DNA of 34,046 nucleotides from Dysgonamonadaceae bacterium (lineage in GTDB: Bacteria; Bacteroidota; Bacteroidia; Bacteroidales; Azobacteroidaceae). The DNA is taken from positions 1 through 34,046 of the forward strand of contig JAIRYM010000001.1 of the NCBI GenBank assembly GCA_031267615.1. Direction: 5' to 3'. Under the pieces are notes generated by a model. That model ran no database searches and was not told the DNA's origin. It worked only from the letters and a program-made list of their open reading frames with translations. The position numbers and the translations under genes were made by a program. Positions 1-6,811 of this stretch are shown piece after piece; position 1 is the stretch's first letter, and every line of letters starts with the position of its first letter.

Positions 1-78
1 GCGTCTTTCGCCATACCCATACTCATCGTGTAATCTAATTACTTCTTCAAAATACAACTCTTGTTTTCTTGTTTGCAT
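1..78 (-). CDS. Partial 5' end of an unidentified protein running off the left edge
   Basis: Reading leftwards from an ATG at 78-76, 26 codons stay open to the window edge. The peptide begins MQTRKQELYFEEVIRLHDEY and continues GYGERR. The short helical start rich in charged residues, followed by an LHxEYGYGE-like turn, resembles from memory the N-terminal helix-turn-helix of some transposase-like proteins, but this is weak. It points away from the tandem array that starts at 121. Only the start can be seen, so no function is assigned. Confidence 0.45.
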   Translation of the reverse strand, partial: MQTRKQELYFEEVIRLHDEYGYGERR

Positions 79-120
79 CTTTAACTCTTTTGTGAGTCAA
101 CTTTTTTTAGCGAAAGACAT

Positions 121-372
121 TCTTACTTCGCATTGGGGGCTTCTTACCTCGCATTGGGGGCTTCTTACCTCGCATGGGGGGCTTCTTACCTCGCTTGGGG
201 GGCTTCTTACTTCACTTGGGGGGCTTCTTACCTCGCTTGGGGGGCTTCTTACCTCGCATTGGGGGCTTCTTACCTCGCATTGGGGGCTTCTTACCTCGCT
301 TGGGGGGCTTCTTACTTCACTTGGGGGGCTTCTTACTTCGCGTCGGGGGCTTCTTACCTCGCAAAGGGGGCG
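121..372. repeat. Tandem array 1: twelve 21-bp units, G-rich
   Basis: Twelve contiguous 21-bp units without spacers, each built as TCTTAC(C/T)TC followed by a variable GCATT or GCTTG-like core and a run of 4-6 G ending in GCT. The first and last units are the most diverged. All three forward frames stay open through the array. The frame that reads S-Y-L-A-(L/W)-G-A continues without a stop to the ATG at 460 of the next gene. I see no clear dyad in the unit, unlike the other arrays; its mark is one G-run per 21 bp. Confidence 0.95.
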
Positions 373-459
373 ACTTATTTCACAATGCTGATAATCAACG
401 TATTTTATTTTATAAACAATTACAATATAGAATTAAACATTATAAATTTCTTTAGAACA

Positions 460-904
460 ATGAAACAGATTCTTTTAACAATGACGACGCTCTTCATGTT
501 GAGCGCAAACTGCGCTCAGGCGCAGGTAACCATCGGGGAACTCAAAGATCCTGAAAGTTTTTCCATACTTGAGTTAGAAGGCGGCGGTACACGCGGGCTG
601 CGGCTGCCACAACTGACGCAGAAACAGCGCAGTGATCTTGATTTCTTAGGGCACGAGACGGAAGCCCTCGGCTTGCAGATTTTCAACATTACAACCAAAT
701 GTGTTGAGACCTGGAACGGGGTGGAGTGGATTTCGTTACTACAGCAATGGTTTGCTCAACTATTCCGGTTACTCCGGCTGCTACTGGAGTAGTTCTTCCT
801 ACGGTAATTCTCGCGGCTGGTACTTGTACTTCGGCGACAGTTCCGCTTACCAGATCAACACCGTTCGCAGCAACAGCCACGCAGTGCGCTGTGTGAAGGA
901 ATAA
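460..904 (+). pseudogene. Broken secreted FISUMP-type protein (N-terminal module joined out of frame to a C-terminal tail)
   Basis: The ATG at 460 begins a signal peptide (MKQILLTMTTLFMLSANCAQA, cut before QVTIG), then a module with FSILELE, GLRLPQLT, GLQIFN and TKCVETWNGVEWIS. That frame ends at a TAG at 790-792. From about 733 the next frame encodes a typical FISUMP (Fibrobacter succinogenes major paralogous domain) ending: NYSGYSGCYWSSSS, RGWYLYF, then HAVRCVKE and a TAA at 902-904. The paralogue at 6812 carries about 140 further residues between the same two modules. I infer an internal deletion plus frameshift at about 728-736. Alternatives are a silent donor cassette for recombination or a sequencing error; an error alone would not explain the missing middle. 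Confidence 0.7.
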
Positions 905-923
905 AAATTGATTGTTTGAAAAG

Positions 924-961
924 AGGCTGTTTCAAAAGGTTTTTTTGAGCAGCCTTTTTTG
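924..961. terminator. Intrinsic terminator between the FISUMP pseudogene and the HTH/cupin gene
   Basis: A hairpin with left arm AGGCTGTTTCAAAA (924-937), a GGT loop and right arm TTTTTTGAGCAGCCT (941-955) is followed by a T run to 961. It lies in a convergent gap and can serve the + strand. In the minus direction it is followed by a weaker T run. Confidence 0.75.
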
Positions 962-965
962 TTTT

Positions 966-1544
966 TTATGACGGCGTATAGACTACGGCAAGAATCTTTG
1001 CTCCTTCCCCGTTTTCCGCGTGAACGTGGTGCGCGACAATGGAATCGTAGTATATGCTGTCGCCTGCGGAAAGATGATAGTTATTTGCGCCGTATGTAAT
1101 TTCGAGAGTTCCCTGAAGCACATAAATAAATTCTTCGCCTTCGTGGGTTGAGAGTTGATATTTATCTGTCTTTTCCTGGGGAGCAACCTGAATGATAAAC
1201 GGCTCAATATGCCGTCCCGTTTTGTCGGGCGCAAGTGAATAGTAGTCCATGTGAGTATGTGACGATGCTTGTGCGGTAGAAAAACTTACCGTCTGGCGAT
1301 GCTCTTCGCAACGAGAAACGACAGGTCCAAGAGCGTCCTGGTCGTCGAGTAAGGTTCCGAGCCGTATGCCGAGAACGCGGGCAATTTTGATTAGCGGAGC
1401 AAGCGAAGGCAAGTTTTTTTCTTCTTCTATCCTGCGAATTTGTGCAATATCGAGTCCTGAACGTTCAGCGAGTTGTTCTATACTGATAGATTTTGCTTCT
1501 CGAATTGATTTTATCCTGCTGCCTACAGTTTTATTAGAATCCAT
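966..1544 (-). CDS. XRE-family HTH regulator with C-terminal cupin domain
   Basis: 192 aa. Residues about 8-65 form a Cro/C1-type helix-turn-helix (GSRIKSIREAKSISIEQLAERSGLD, then IRRIEEEKNLPSLAPLIKIA). Residues about 115-190 form a cupin barrel with a metal-site-like STHEGEEFIYVLQG segment, GDSIYYDS and AHHVHAENG. Proteins of this design sense a small ligand in the cupin pocket and repress or activate nearby genes. It lies 28 bp downstream of parB on the same strand, so it is probably cotranscribed with parA-parB. In other Bacteroidales such regulators often sit next to an acyl-CoA ligase; none is visible here. The ligand is unknown. Confidence 0.9.
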   Translation of the reverse strand: MDSNKTVGSRIKSIREAKSISIEQLAERSGLDIAQIRRIEEEKNLPSLAPLIKIARVLGIRLGTLLDDQDALGPVVSRCEEHRQTVSFSTAQASSHTHMDYYSLAPDKTGRHIEPFIIQVAPQEKTDKYQLSTHEGEEFIYVLQGTLEITYGANNYHLSAGDSIYYDSIVAHHVHAENGEGAKILAVVYTPS

Positions 1545-1572
1545 ATTTTATGTTATTTATGCGCGAACAATC

Positions 1573-2472
1573 TTATTTTTTCACAGTGTCAAAAATCTGT
1601 AATATCCTTTCAAATTCCTCTTCGCTTGCGAATGGAATGCTTATTTTTCCTTTTCCCTGTTCGTTAAACGAAAGAGCAACTTTTGTACCGAAGAAAGAGG
1701 AAAGTTGCTTTTTAAGGCTGTTAAATTCTTCGGGCGTTTTTCTCCTTACTTTATCGGGCATTGTTTCTCTCTGTCCGGTTGGATTTCCATCATTAATTTC
1801 TTTGACAATTTCTTCCGTTCGCCGTACCGAAAAGCCGTATTCAAGGACTTGTTCATAAACCATCAGTTGTGTTGATGCGTCGTCAAGAGATAGCAGAGCT
1901 TTAGCGTGTCCCATATCTATTTTTTTGTCTTTCAGTCCGATTTGGATTTCTGCAGGAAGACGCAAAAGACGCAGAAAATTTGCTATTGTTGCGCGTTTTT
2001 TGCCGATTCGTTCACTTAGCTGTTCCTGTGTAAAATTATGTGTGTCGATGAGGGCTTGGAAAGCGAGTGCGATTTCTATTGCGTTCAGGTCTTCTCGCTG
2101 GATATTTTCGATAAGCGCCATTTCTATCACGTTTTCGTCGCTTGCTTTTCGAATATATGCCGGTATGGCTGTCAATCCTGCTTTTTGTGATGCGCGATAG
2201 CGGCGTTCCCCCGAAATAATCTGATAACGGTCGGGCTGAATTTCACGCAGGGTGATTGGCTGAATAAGTCCATTGGCACGAATAGAAGCAGCAAGTTCTT
2301 CAAGCGCTTCTTCGTCAAATGCGTGTCGTGGCTGTTCGGGATTTGCTTCGATTTTCGACAATTCAATTTCGTTTATCGACGAAGAGCCTGCCGTGTTCAG
2401 TCCGCTTATATCTATCAGTGCTGCGAGTCCCTGTCCTCCGAGTGCAGGCTTTTTTGTCTTTTTATTGTCCAT
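1573..2472 (-). CDS. parB: Chromosome-partitioning protein ParB (Spo0J family)
   Basis: 299 aa, normal length for chromosomal ParB. The N-terminal nuclease-like CTP-binding domain shows NPEQPRHAFD, ASIRANGLIQPI and SGERRYRASQKAGL. It is followed by ALIENIQREDLNAIE, then the helix-turn-helix that reads parS (FTQEQLSERIGKKRATIANFLRLLRLP) and a C-terminal dimerisation region ending in ILQIFDTVKK. ParB loads at parS, slides as a CTP-dependent clamp and works with ParA to segregate origins. It begins 3 bp after the parA stop in the same operon. I did not find a convincing parS palindrome in the window. Confidence 0.97.
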   Translation of the reverse strand: MDNKKTKKPALGGQGLAALIDISGLNTAGSSSINEIELSKIEANPEQPRHAFDEEALEELAASIRANGLIQPITLREIQPDRYQIISGERRYRASQKAGLTAIPAYIRKASDENVIEMALIENIQREDLNAIEIALAFQALIDTHNFTQEQLSERIGKKRATIANFLRLLRLPAEIQIGLKDKKIDMGHAKALLSLDDASTQLMVYEQVLEYGFSVRRTEEIVKEINDGNPTGQRETMPDKVRRKTPEEFNSLKKQLSSFFGTKVALSFNEQGKGKISIPFASEEEFERILQIFDTVKK

Positions 2473-2475
2473 AGT

Positions 2476-3243
2476 TTATTTTTTAATTTTTGCAATCAGT
2501 TCCTTTGCAAGTTGAATATGATTGAGCGAACCTCTTGAATCTGCATCATAAAGAATGACAGGCTGTCCGTAACTCGGCGCTTCGCTCAATTTGATGTTTC
2601 GTTGAATGACTGTTGTAAACACGAGATTTCCAAAATGTTTTTTCACTTCTTCATAAACCTGATTGGCAAGCCGAAGCCGCGAGTCATACATTGTCAGCAA
2701 AAAGCCTTCAATTTCGAGAGAAGGATTAAGTTTAGCCTTGATTATTTTAATTGTGTTCAACAGTTTTCCTATGCCTTCAAGAGCGAAATATTCACACTGA
2801 ACAGGAATAATTACCGAATCTGCAGCCGTGAGCGAATTTACGGTAATAAGTCCGAGAGACGGCGAGCAGTCAATCAGCACGAAATCATAGTTATCGCGCA
2901 CTTTTTGCAATACATTTTTGAGTGCTTTTTCACGATTTTCCAGGTTAAGCATTTCGATTTCGGCGCCAACCAAATCTATGTGAGACGGAATAATATCAAG
3001 GTTTGGCGTTTCAGTGGAATTAATCGCTTTTTCAGGGTCTGTTCCATTAATAATACATTCATAAATAGAACTTTCCAACTGTCTGATGTCAATCCCCAGT
3101 CCTGACGAAGCATTTGCCTGCGGGTCGGCGTCAACAATGAGAGTTTTTTTTTCAAGAACGGCTAATGAAGCCGCAAGATTAATAGAGGTAGTGGTTTTTC
3201 CTACTCCGCCTTTCTGATTTGCAATAGCAATAATTTTCCCCAT
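2476..3243 (-). CDS. parA: Chromosome-partitioning ATPase ParA (Soj/MinD-like)
   Basis: 255 aa. A deviant Walker A motif, KGGVGKTTTSINLA, lies at residues 10-23, preceded by the signature IIAIANQ. VDADPQANASSGLG forms the A' segment and FVLIDCSPSLGLITVNSL the Walker B region. Chromosomal ParA forms ATP-dependent dimers on DNA and is stimulated by ParB. It is first in a minus-strand operon parA-parB-HTH/cupin, with a -7 box at 3269-3276 about 26 bp upstream of the ATG. Confidence 0.97.
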   Translation of the reverse strand: MGKIIAIANQKGGVGKTTTSINLAASLAVLEKKTLIVDADPQANASSGLGIDIRQLESSIYECIINGTDPEKAINSTETPNLDIIPSHIDLVGAEIEMLNLENREKALKNVLQKVRDNYDFVLIDCSPSLGLITVNSLTAADSVIIPVQCEYFALEGIGKLLNTIKIIKAKLNPSLEIEGFLLTMYDSRLRLANQVYEEVKKHFGNLVFTTVIQRNIKLSEAPSYGQPVILYDADSRGSLNHIQLAKELIAKIKK

Positions 3244-3268
3244 TACAGAAGTAATAATAAATTAAATA

Positions 3269-3276
3269 CAAAGGTA
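3269..3276 (-). promoter_or_regulatory. -7 box of the parA-parB operon
   Basis: On the minus strand this reads TACCTTTG, a perfect match to the Bacteroidota -7 consensus TAnnTTTG, 26 bp before the parA start. I see no good -33 box. Confidence 0.65.
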
Positions 3277-3375
3277 GAATTTTTTGTTCTGTTTTTAAAA
3301 AAATCTTTATAAAAACAGGCGTTGCTGTTAATAATTAAGCATTTTGGTTAATAACTTTTTAACTAATTGTTTTAT

Positions 3376-3406
3376 TTTGCAGAACGAAATAAAAGCACTA
3401 ACTTTG
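3376..3406 (+). promoter_or_regulatory. Promoter of the nucleoside kinase gene
   Basis: A TTTG -33 box at 3376-3379 and a TAACTTTG -7 box at 3399-3406 are separated by 19 bp, the expected Bacteroidota layout. The kinase ATG follows 35 bp later. Confidence 0.75.
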
Positions 3407-3440
3407 TCAAACCATAAACTATAAAATAACAGGCGCACAA

Positions 3441-5105
3441 ATGACAGATAAAATCAAAATTTTTTGTAAAAATAACGGAGAATACCGCTATTTTGATACA
3501 GGCGTTTCTCTCATCGAAATATATCAAACACTCGGAATAAAACTTCCTCAACCGCTCGCAGGAGCAAGAGTAAACAATAAGATACAGGCGTTGACGTTCA
3601 AATGTTACGAATCGAAAGACGTTGAATTTATAGACATCACTAACTTGTCTGGAATGCGCTCGTATGTCCGTTCGCTCTGCTTTATTCTTGCAAAAGCAGT
3701 CAGCGATTTGTTTCCCGCGAGCAAACTGTTTATCGAACATTCGGTGGCTAACGGATACTTCTGTGAACTGTCCGGACAAGCTGCTACAGAAAACATTGCA
3801 GAACAACTTAAACAGCGTATGCAGGAAATCATTGCACAGGATTTGCTTTTTGAAACTCATTCTGAACATACCGGAGATGTTGTTCGTTTGTTTCGAGAAA
3901 ACGATATGGAAGACAAGGCTTTGCTGCTCGAAACAAGCGGCGAAGTCTATTCGCGCTATAATCGTCTTGATGAACATATTGATTATTATTACGGCGCATT
4001 GCTGCCATCAACGAAGTGGGTTTATATGTTTGGACTGGACTGTTATGGAGAAGGGCTGTTACTTCGCACGCCCGACTACACCAATCCTGAAACGCTGCGC
4101 CCAATCGTTCATCAAGGCAAAATGCTTGACGTTTTTCAGGAATTGATGTCATATCAGAAAGCAATTGGCATGCAGACGGTCGGTGCGTTGAATCAGGCAA
4201 ACAAAAAAGGTATTATTCCCGACATCGTAAAAGTGTCGGAAGCATTGCAAGAGCGTAAAATAGTCGCTATTGCAGACGAAATAGCCTGCCGATTAAACAG
4301 TGGCGTCCGTATCGTTCTTATTTCCGGACCATCATCATCGGGAAAAACTACTTTCTGTAAACGGCTGCAAATTGAATTGATGGCAAACAGACTGCATCCA
4401 ATCAGCGTTTCACTTGATGACTATTACGTAAATCGAGTTGATACTCCGCTTGACGCAAACGGTGAATATGACTACGAATCGCTTTATGCAATTGACCTGT
4501 CAACTTTCAATGCTGACTTGCAACGTATTCTTGCTGGCGAAGAAGTTGCATTGCCAACTTATGATTTTATGACAGGAAAGCGTGTTTATCGCGGCAATAA
4601 AATCCGTATTGGCAACAATTCTGTGCTTGTGATGGAAGGGATTCATGCGCTTAATCCGTTGCTGTTGCCAAATATTAATCAGTCGGCGCTGTATAAAGTA
4701 TATGTTTCTGCTCTTACCACTATTGCTCTTGACAACCACAACTGGATTCCTACAACCGACAATCGTATGATTCGGCGCATTGTCCGCGATTTTCAGTTTC
4801 GCAATTATTCGGCGAAAGAAACTATCAGCCGTTGGGAAAGTGTCAGACGAGGAGAAGACAAGTGGATTTTCCCGTTTCAGGAACAGGCAGATGCAATGTT
4901 CAACTCTGCAATGCTCTATGAACTTGCAGCGTTGCGGCGACTTGCAGAGCCGATTCTGACAGCTGTTTCGCCCATTGATGTGGAGTACGCCGAAGCATAT
5001 CGATTATTGAAATTTCTGCGTTATTTCAATTATATTGATGTTGATGAACTTCCAAATACTTCTCTTTTACGCGAATTTGTTGGTGGCAGCAGTTTCAGAT
5101 ATTGA
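3441..5105 (+). CDS. Nucleoside (uridine-type) kinase with N-terminal TGS / threonyl-tRNA-synthetase-like region
   Basis: 554 aa. The first about 60 residues look like a TGS ubiquitin-like fold (GVSLIEIYQTLGIKLPQPLAGARVNN). Residues about 70-230 resemble the second N-terminal domain of ThrRS. The C-terminal half is a phosphoribulokinase/uridine kinase P-loop domain with Walker A GPSSSGKTTF at residue 296, SLDDYYVNR after it, YDFMTGKR and LVMEGIHALNP. This fused architecture is common in Bacteroidota and Firmicutes and is annotated as nucleoside kinase. By family it phosphorylates a nucleoside (uridine or cytidine) in pyrimidine salvage; the role of the tRNA-synthetase-like half is not known. 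Its 3' end overlaps the convergent lpxK end by 11 bp. Confidence 0.9.
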   Translation: MTDKIKIFCKNNGEYRYFDTGVSLIEIYQTLGIKLPQPLAGARVNNKIQALTFKCYESKDVEFIDITNLSGMRSYVRSLCFILAKAVSDLFPASKLFIEHSVANGYFCELSGQAATENIAEQLKQRMQEIIAQDLLFETHSEHTGDVVRLFRENDMEDKALLLETSGEVYSRYNRLDEHIDYYYGALLPSTKWVYMFGLDCYGEGLLLRTPDYTNPETLRPIVHQGKMLDVFQELMSYQKAIGMQTVGALNQANKKGIIPDIVKVSEALQERKIVAIADEIACRLNSGVRIVLISGPSSSGKTTFCKRLQIELMANRLHPISVSLDDYYVNRVDTPLDANGEYDYESLYAIDLSTFNADLQRILAGEEVALPTYDFMTGKRVYRGNKIRIGNNSVLVMEGIHALNPLLLPNINQSALYKVYVSALTTIALDNHNWIPTTDNRMIRRIVRDFQFRNYSAKETISRWESVRRGEDKWIFPFQEQADAMFNSAMLYELAALRRLAEPILTAVSPIDVEYAEAYRLLKFLRYFNYIDVDELPNTSLLREFVGGSSFRY

Positions 5106-6180
5106 TTCGGTTTTGTTTATTGGAAAAGAGGTAAGAGTGCAACTGTTGAATAAACAATTTTTCCTGTTCGGGACATGCGAAAACTACTTCAACAGGAAGA
5201 TAAAATATAAACGGCTTCAATAAATCAGACACATAAGGATTATCAACAATCCGCGCAGCATCTTTCTCGGTAGTGACAAGCAGTTTTTGAGCATTTGTAA
5301 TATTGTTGAATCGCGCTTTGATTTCTGAAAAATCACGTTCAGTAAAATCATGATGGTCGGGATAAAGCATTATATTTAAATCGGTTGTATATTCGTTTAA
5401 ATATTTCGTCAGAGGAACCGGATTTGCAAGCCCCGCAACAACTAATAATGAGAAATTTTCCTTTTTCAACCTGTCAAGGCTTTCTTTATGGACAACTGTA
5501 GAGGCAGGAAAAACAGGTAAAAGTCCCTTGTATTCAAAAGAAGAATAAAACCGTCCGTCCTGTTCGCAAACGTCTTTTGGACATTTCGTTACAATAATAA
5601 TATCCGCTCGTCCGGCGCTTGAAGCAGGTTCTCGAAGCCGCCCTGCCGGCAAAAGGCGATCGTTATTGAACTGACGGTTATAATCTGTCAGAAGTATTGA
5701 CAGTGCAGGTTTAACATAGCGATGCTGAAAAGCGTCGTCAAGCAGTATAATTTCCGGGCGTTCATCGCCAGGAAGCGCCAAAAGTCGCCTGATGCCGCGA
5801 CGACGGCTGGAATCAACTGCAACAGTGACTTCTGAGAACTTGCGGTGAATCTGGTATGATTCGTCGCCAATCCGGCGGCTGTCGGAATGTTCATCGGCAA
5901 GCATAAATCCGCGAGTTTTTCGTTTGTAGCCACGACTTAATATTGCAACGCGATATTTTTTATTCAAAAACAAGCGTATAAGATATTCTATATGTGGCGT
6001 TTTACCTGTACCGCCGACGGCAAGGTTTCCGACAGAAATTACAGGAATATCAAACTCCTCAGAAGGCAATATTCGCAAATCAAAGAGTTTGTTGCGAAAC
6101 CGGACAACCGCCCCGTAAAGCCAGGAGAGCGGTAACAACGCGATTGAAATCATGCCGTTAAAACACATAAACTTTTGCAT
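5095..6180 (-). CDS. lpxK: Tetraacyldisaccharide 4'-kinase LpxK
   Basis: About 361 aa from this start. A hydrophobic N-terminal helix (ALLPLSWLYGAVV) precedes the LpxK P-loop ISVGNLAVGGTGKTPH, then LSRGYKR, IGDESYQI, ILLDDAFQHRYV and the C-terminal PDHHDFTERDF. LpxK phosphorylates the 4' position of the lipid A disaccharide at the inner membrane, so the cell makes a lipid A outer membrane. The open frame extends to 6255, but the -7 box at 6189-6196 rules out starts above about 6185. The ATG at 6180 would be nearly leaderless. The ATG at 6153 (MISIALLPLSW), with a leader of about 30 nt, is an equally good or better start. Confidence 0.93.
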   Translation of the reverse strand: MQKFMCFNGMISIALLPLSWLYGAVVRFRNKLFDLRILPSEEFDIPVISVGNLAVGGTGKTPHIEYLIRLFLNKKYRVAILSRGYKRKTRGFMLADEHSDSRRIGDESYQIHRKFSEVTVAVDSSRRRGIRRLLALPGDERPEIILLDDAFQHRYVKPALSILLTDYNRQFNNDRLLPAGRLREPASSAGRADIIIVTKCPKDVCEQDGRFYSSFEYKGLLPVFPASTVVHKESLDRLKKENFSLLVVAGLANPVPLTKYLNEYTTDLNIMLYPDHHDFTERDFSEIKARFNNITNAQKLLVTTEKDAARIVDNPYVSDLLKPFIFYLPVEVVFACPEQEKLFIQQLHSYLFSNKQNRINI

Positions 6181-6188
6181 TATACTCG

Positions 6189-6196
6189 CAAAGGTA
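6189..6196 (-). promoter_or_regulatory. -7 box of lpxK
   Basis: TACCTTTG on the minus strand. Transcription should begin about 5 bases downstream, near 6184, which limits the lpxK start to 6180 or 6153. Confidence 0.6.
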
Positions 6197-6262
6197 TAAA
6201 TATTTCTGTTACTGCAAATATTAATCAGGATTGAAAAAGGTGCAAAAGACCTCAAAAATAAT

Positions 6263-6293
6263 TTTGCCGTTTCAAATTAATGTCTTACATTTG
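6263..6293 (+). promoter_or_regulatory. Promoter of the leader ORF and FISUMP-type gene
   Basis: TTTG at 6263-6266 and TACATTTG at 6286-6293, spaced 19 bp, with the leader ATGs at 6311 and 6317. It is the only consensus promoter I see upstream of the gene at 6812. Confidence 0.75.
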
Positions 6294-6316
6294 CTGCCGA
6301 TAATAACAAGATGAAA

Positions 6317-6811
6317 ATGGCAACCGAATATTTTTACAGCAGTAACTCAAAATTGACACTTAGCACGACGCGTCAGTTAATGCCATTTTACCCCCCCCCC
6401 CCCCCAATAAACGACAATACACCAGCGGATTACGTCATAATCCGTTTTGGGAAGTCCCGAAAACATTTCCTTTTTATCTGTAAAAATTCAGCTGCGGATG
6501 GAACAGTTTTTCATTCGGGCGTGAATAATTTCCGTCACGACAGGATTGTTTCCCGTCATGGCGGGAATGATTTACTCCATGGCGGGAACGTTTGCCGCCG
6601 TGGCGGGAACGATTTACTCCGTGGCGGGAACGTTTGCCGCCGTGGCGGGAACGGTTTACTCCGTGGCGGGAACGTTTGCCGCCGTGGCGGGAATGATTTA
6701 CTCCGTGGCGGGAACGTTTGCCGCCATGGCGGGAATGGTTTACTGAAAGTCCTGATAACAGCAAAAAGTAACAAAATCCATAAATATTCACTTCTAAATT
6801 TTATAAAACAA
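6317..6811 (+). CDS. Leader ORF containing the C15 tract, in frame with the downstream secreted protein
   Basis: From ATG 6317 (or 6311) the frame reads MATEYFYSSNSKL, LMPFY, five prolines from the C run, INDNTPADY, then YVIIRFGKSRKHFLF. It goes on through the 21-bp array (RRGGNDLLRGGNVC-type units) and meets the ATG at 6812 in the same frame without a stop. The matching peptide at 33377 differs partly at third codon positions on both sides of the C run. That supports a coding frame, although amino-acid changes are also frequent. Whether it is translated as an extension of the 6812 protein or is a separate regulated leader cannot be told from sequence. Confidence 0.5.
6391..6405 (+). repeat. 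Homopolymeric C15 tract (candidate phase-variation switch)
   Basis: Fifteen consecutive cytosines lie 74 bp inside the leader ORF. At this length the leader frame continues; loss or gain of one C would change the frame. The copy at 33451 has 14. Confidence 0.85.
6557..6745. repeat. Tandem array 2: nine 21-bp units in a 42-bp alternating pattern
   Basis: Nine contiguous 21-bp units share C(A/G)TGGCGGGAA(C/T)G and alternate between endings TTTGCCGC and (A/G)TTTACTC, giving a 42-bp higher-order repeat. At least one degenerate unit precedes it (6536-6556). Where a GCCGC ending meets the next unit, the sequence forms the dyad CCGCC-GT-GGCGG; at 6721-6732 it is the perfect palindrome CCGCCATGGCGG. 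Both forward frames inspected are open. Confidence 0.95.

Larger units (their letters stand above)
6262..6520 (+). repeat. Dispersed promoter-leader-poly-C cassette, copy 1
   Basis: This stretch is colinear with 33320-33580. The homology covers the promoter (TTTTGC(C/A)GTTTCAA, the TAnnTTTG box and TAATAACAA), the leader start ATGGCAAC, the block AACTCAAAATTGA, the stretch TCAGTTAATGCCATTTTA, the poly-C run, and the block TCCCGAAAACATTTCC. It ends at TTCATTC(G/A)GGC. Similarity stops where the locus-specific 21-bp array begins. I see no terminal repeats or transposase, so it is called a dispersed repeat rather than an IS. Confidence 0.85.

Noticed and set aside
92-391. Open frame LLTSHWG repeated over array 1
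   Set aside because: It is one of three open forward frames in the array and ends before the downstream gene; only the frame joined to 460 has meaning.
966-3440. parS site near parAB
   Set aside because: I looked for a TGTTTCACGTGAAACA-like 16-bp palindrome and saw none convincing in the window.
3372-3977. A 201-codon minus-strand frame opposite the nucleoside kinase
   Set aside because: Antisense shadow of a well-supported gene; Phe/Cys-rich composition with no recognisable domain.
6474-6791. Minus-strand open frame rich in SRHGG/KRSRHGVN repeats
   Set aside because: A by-product of array 2; it runs against the cassette promoter and has no homologous equivalent on the minus strand of copy 2.
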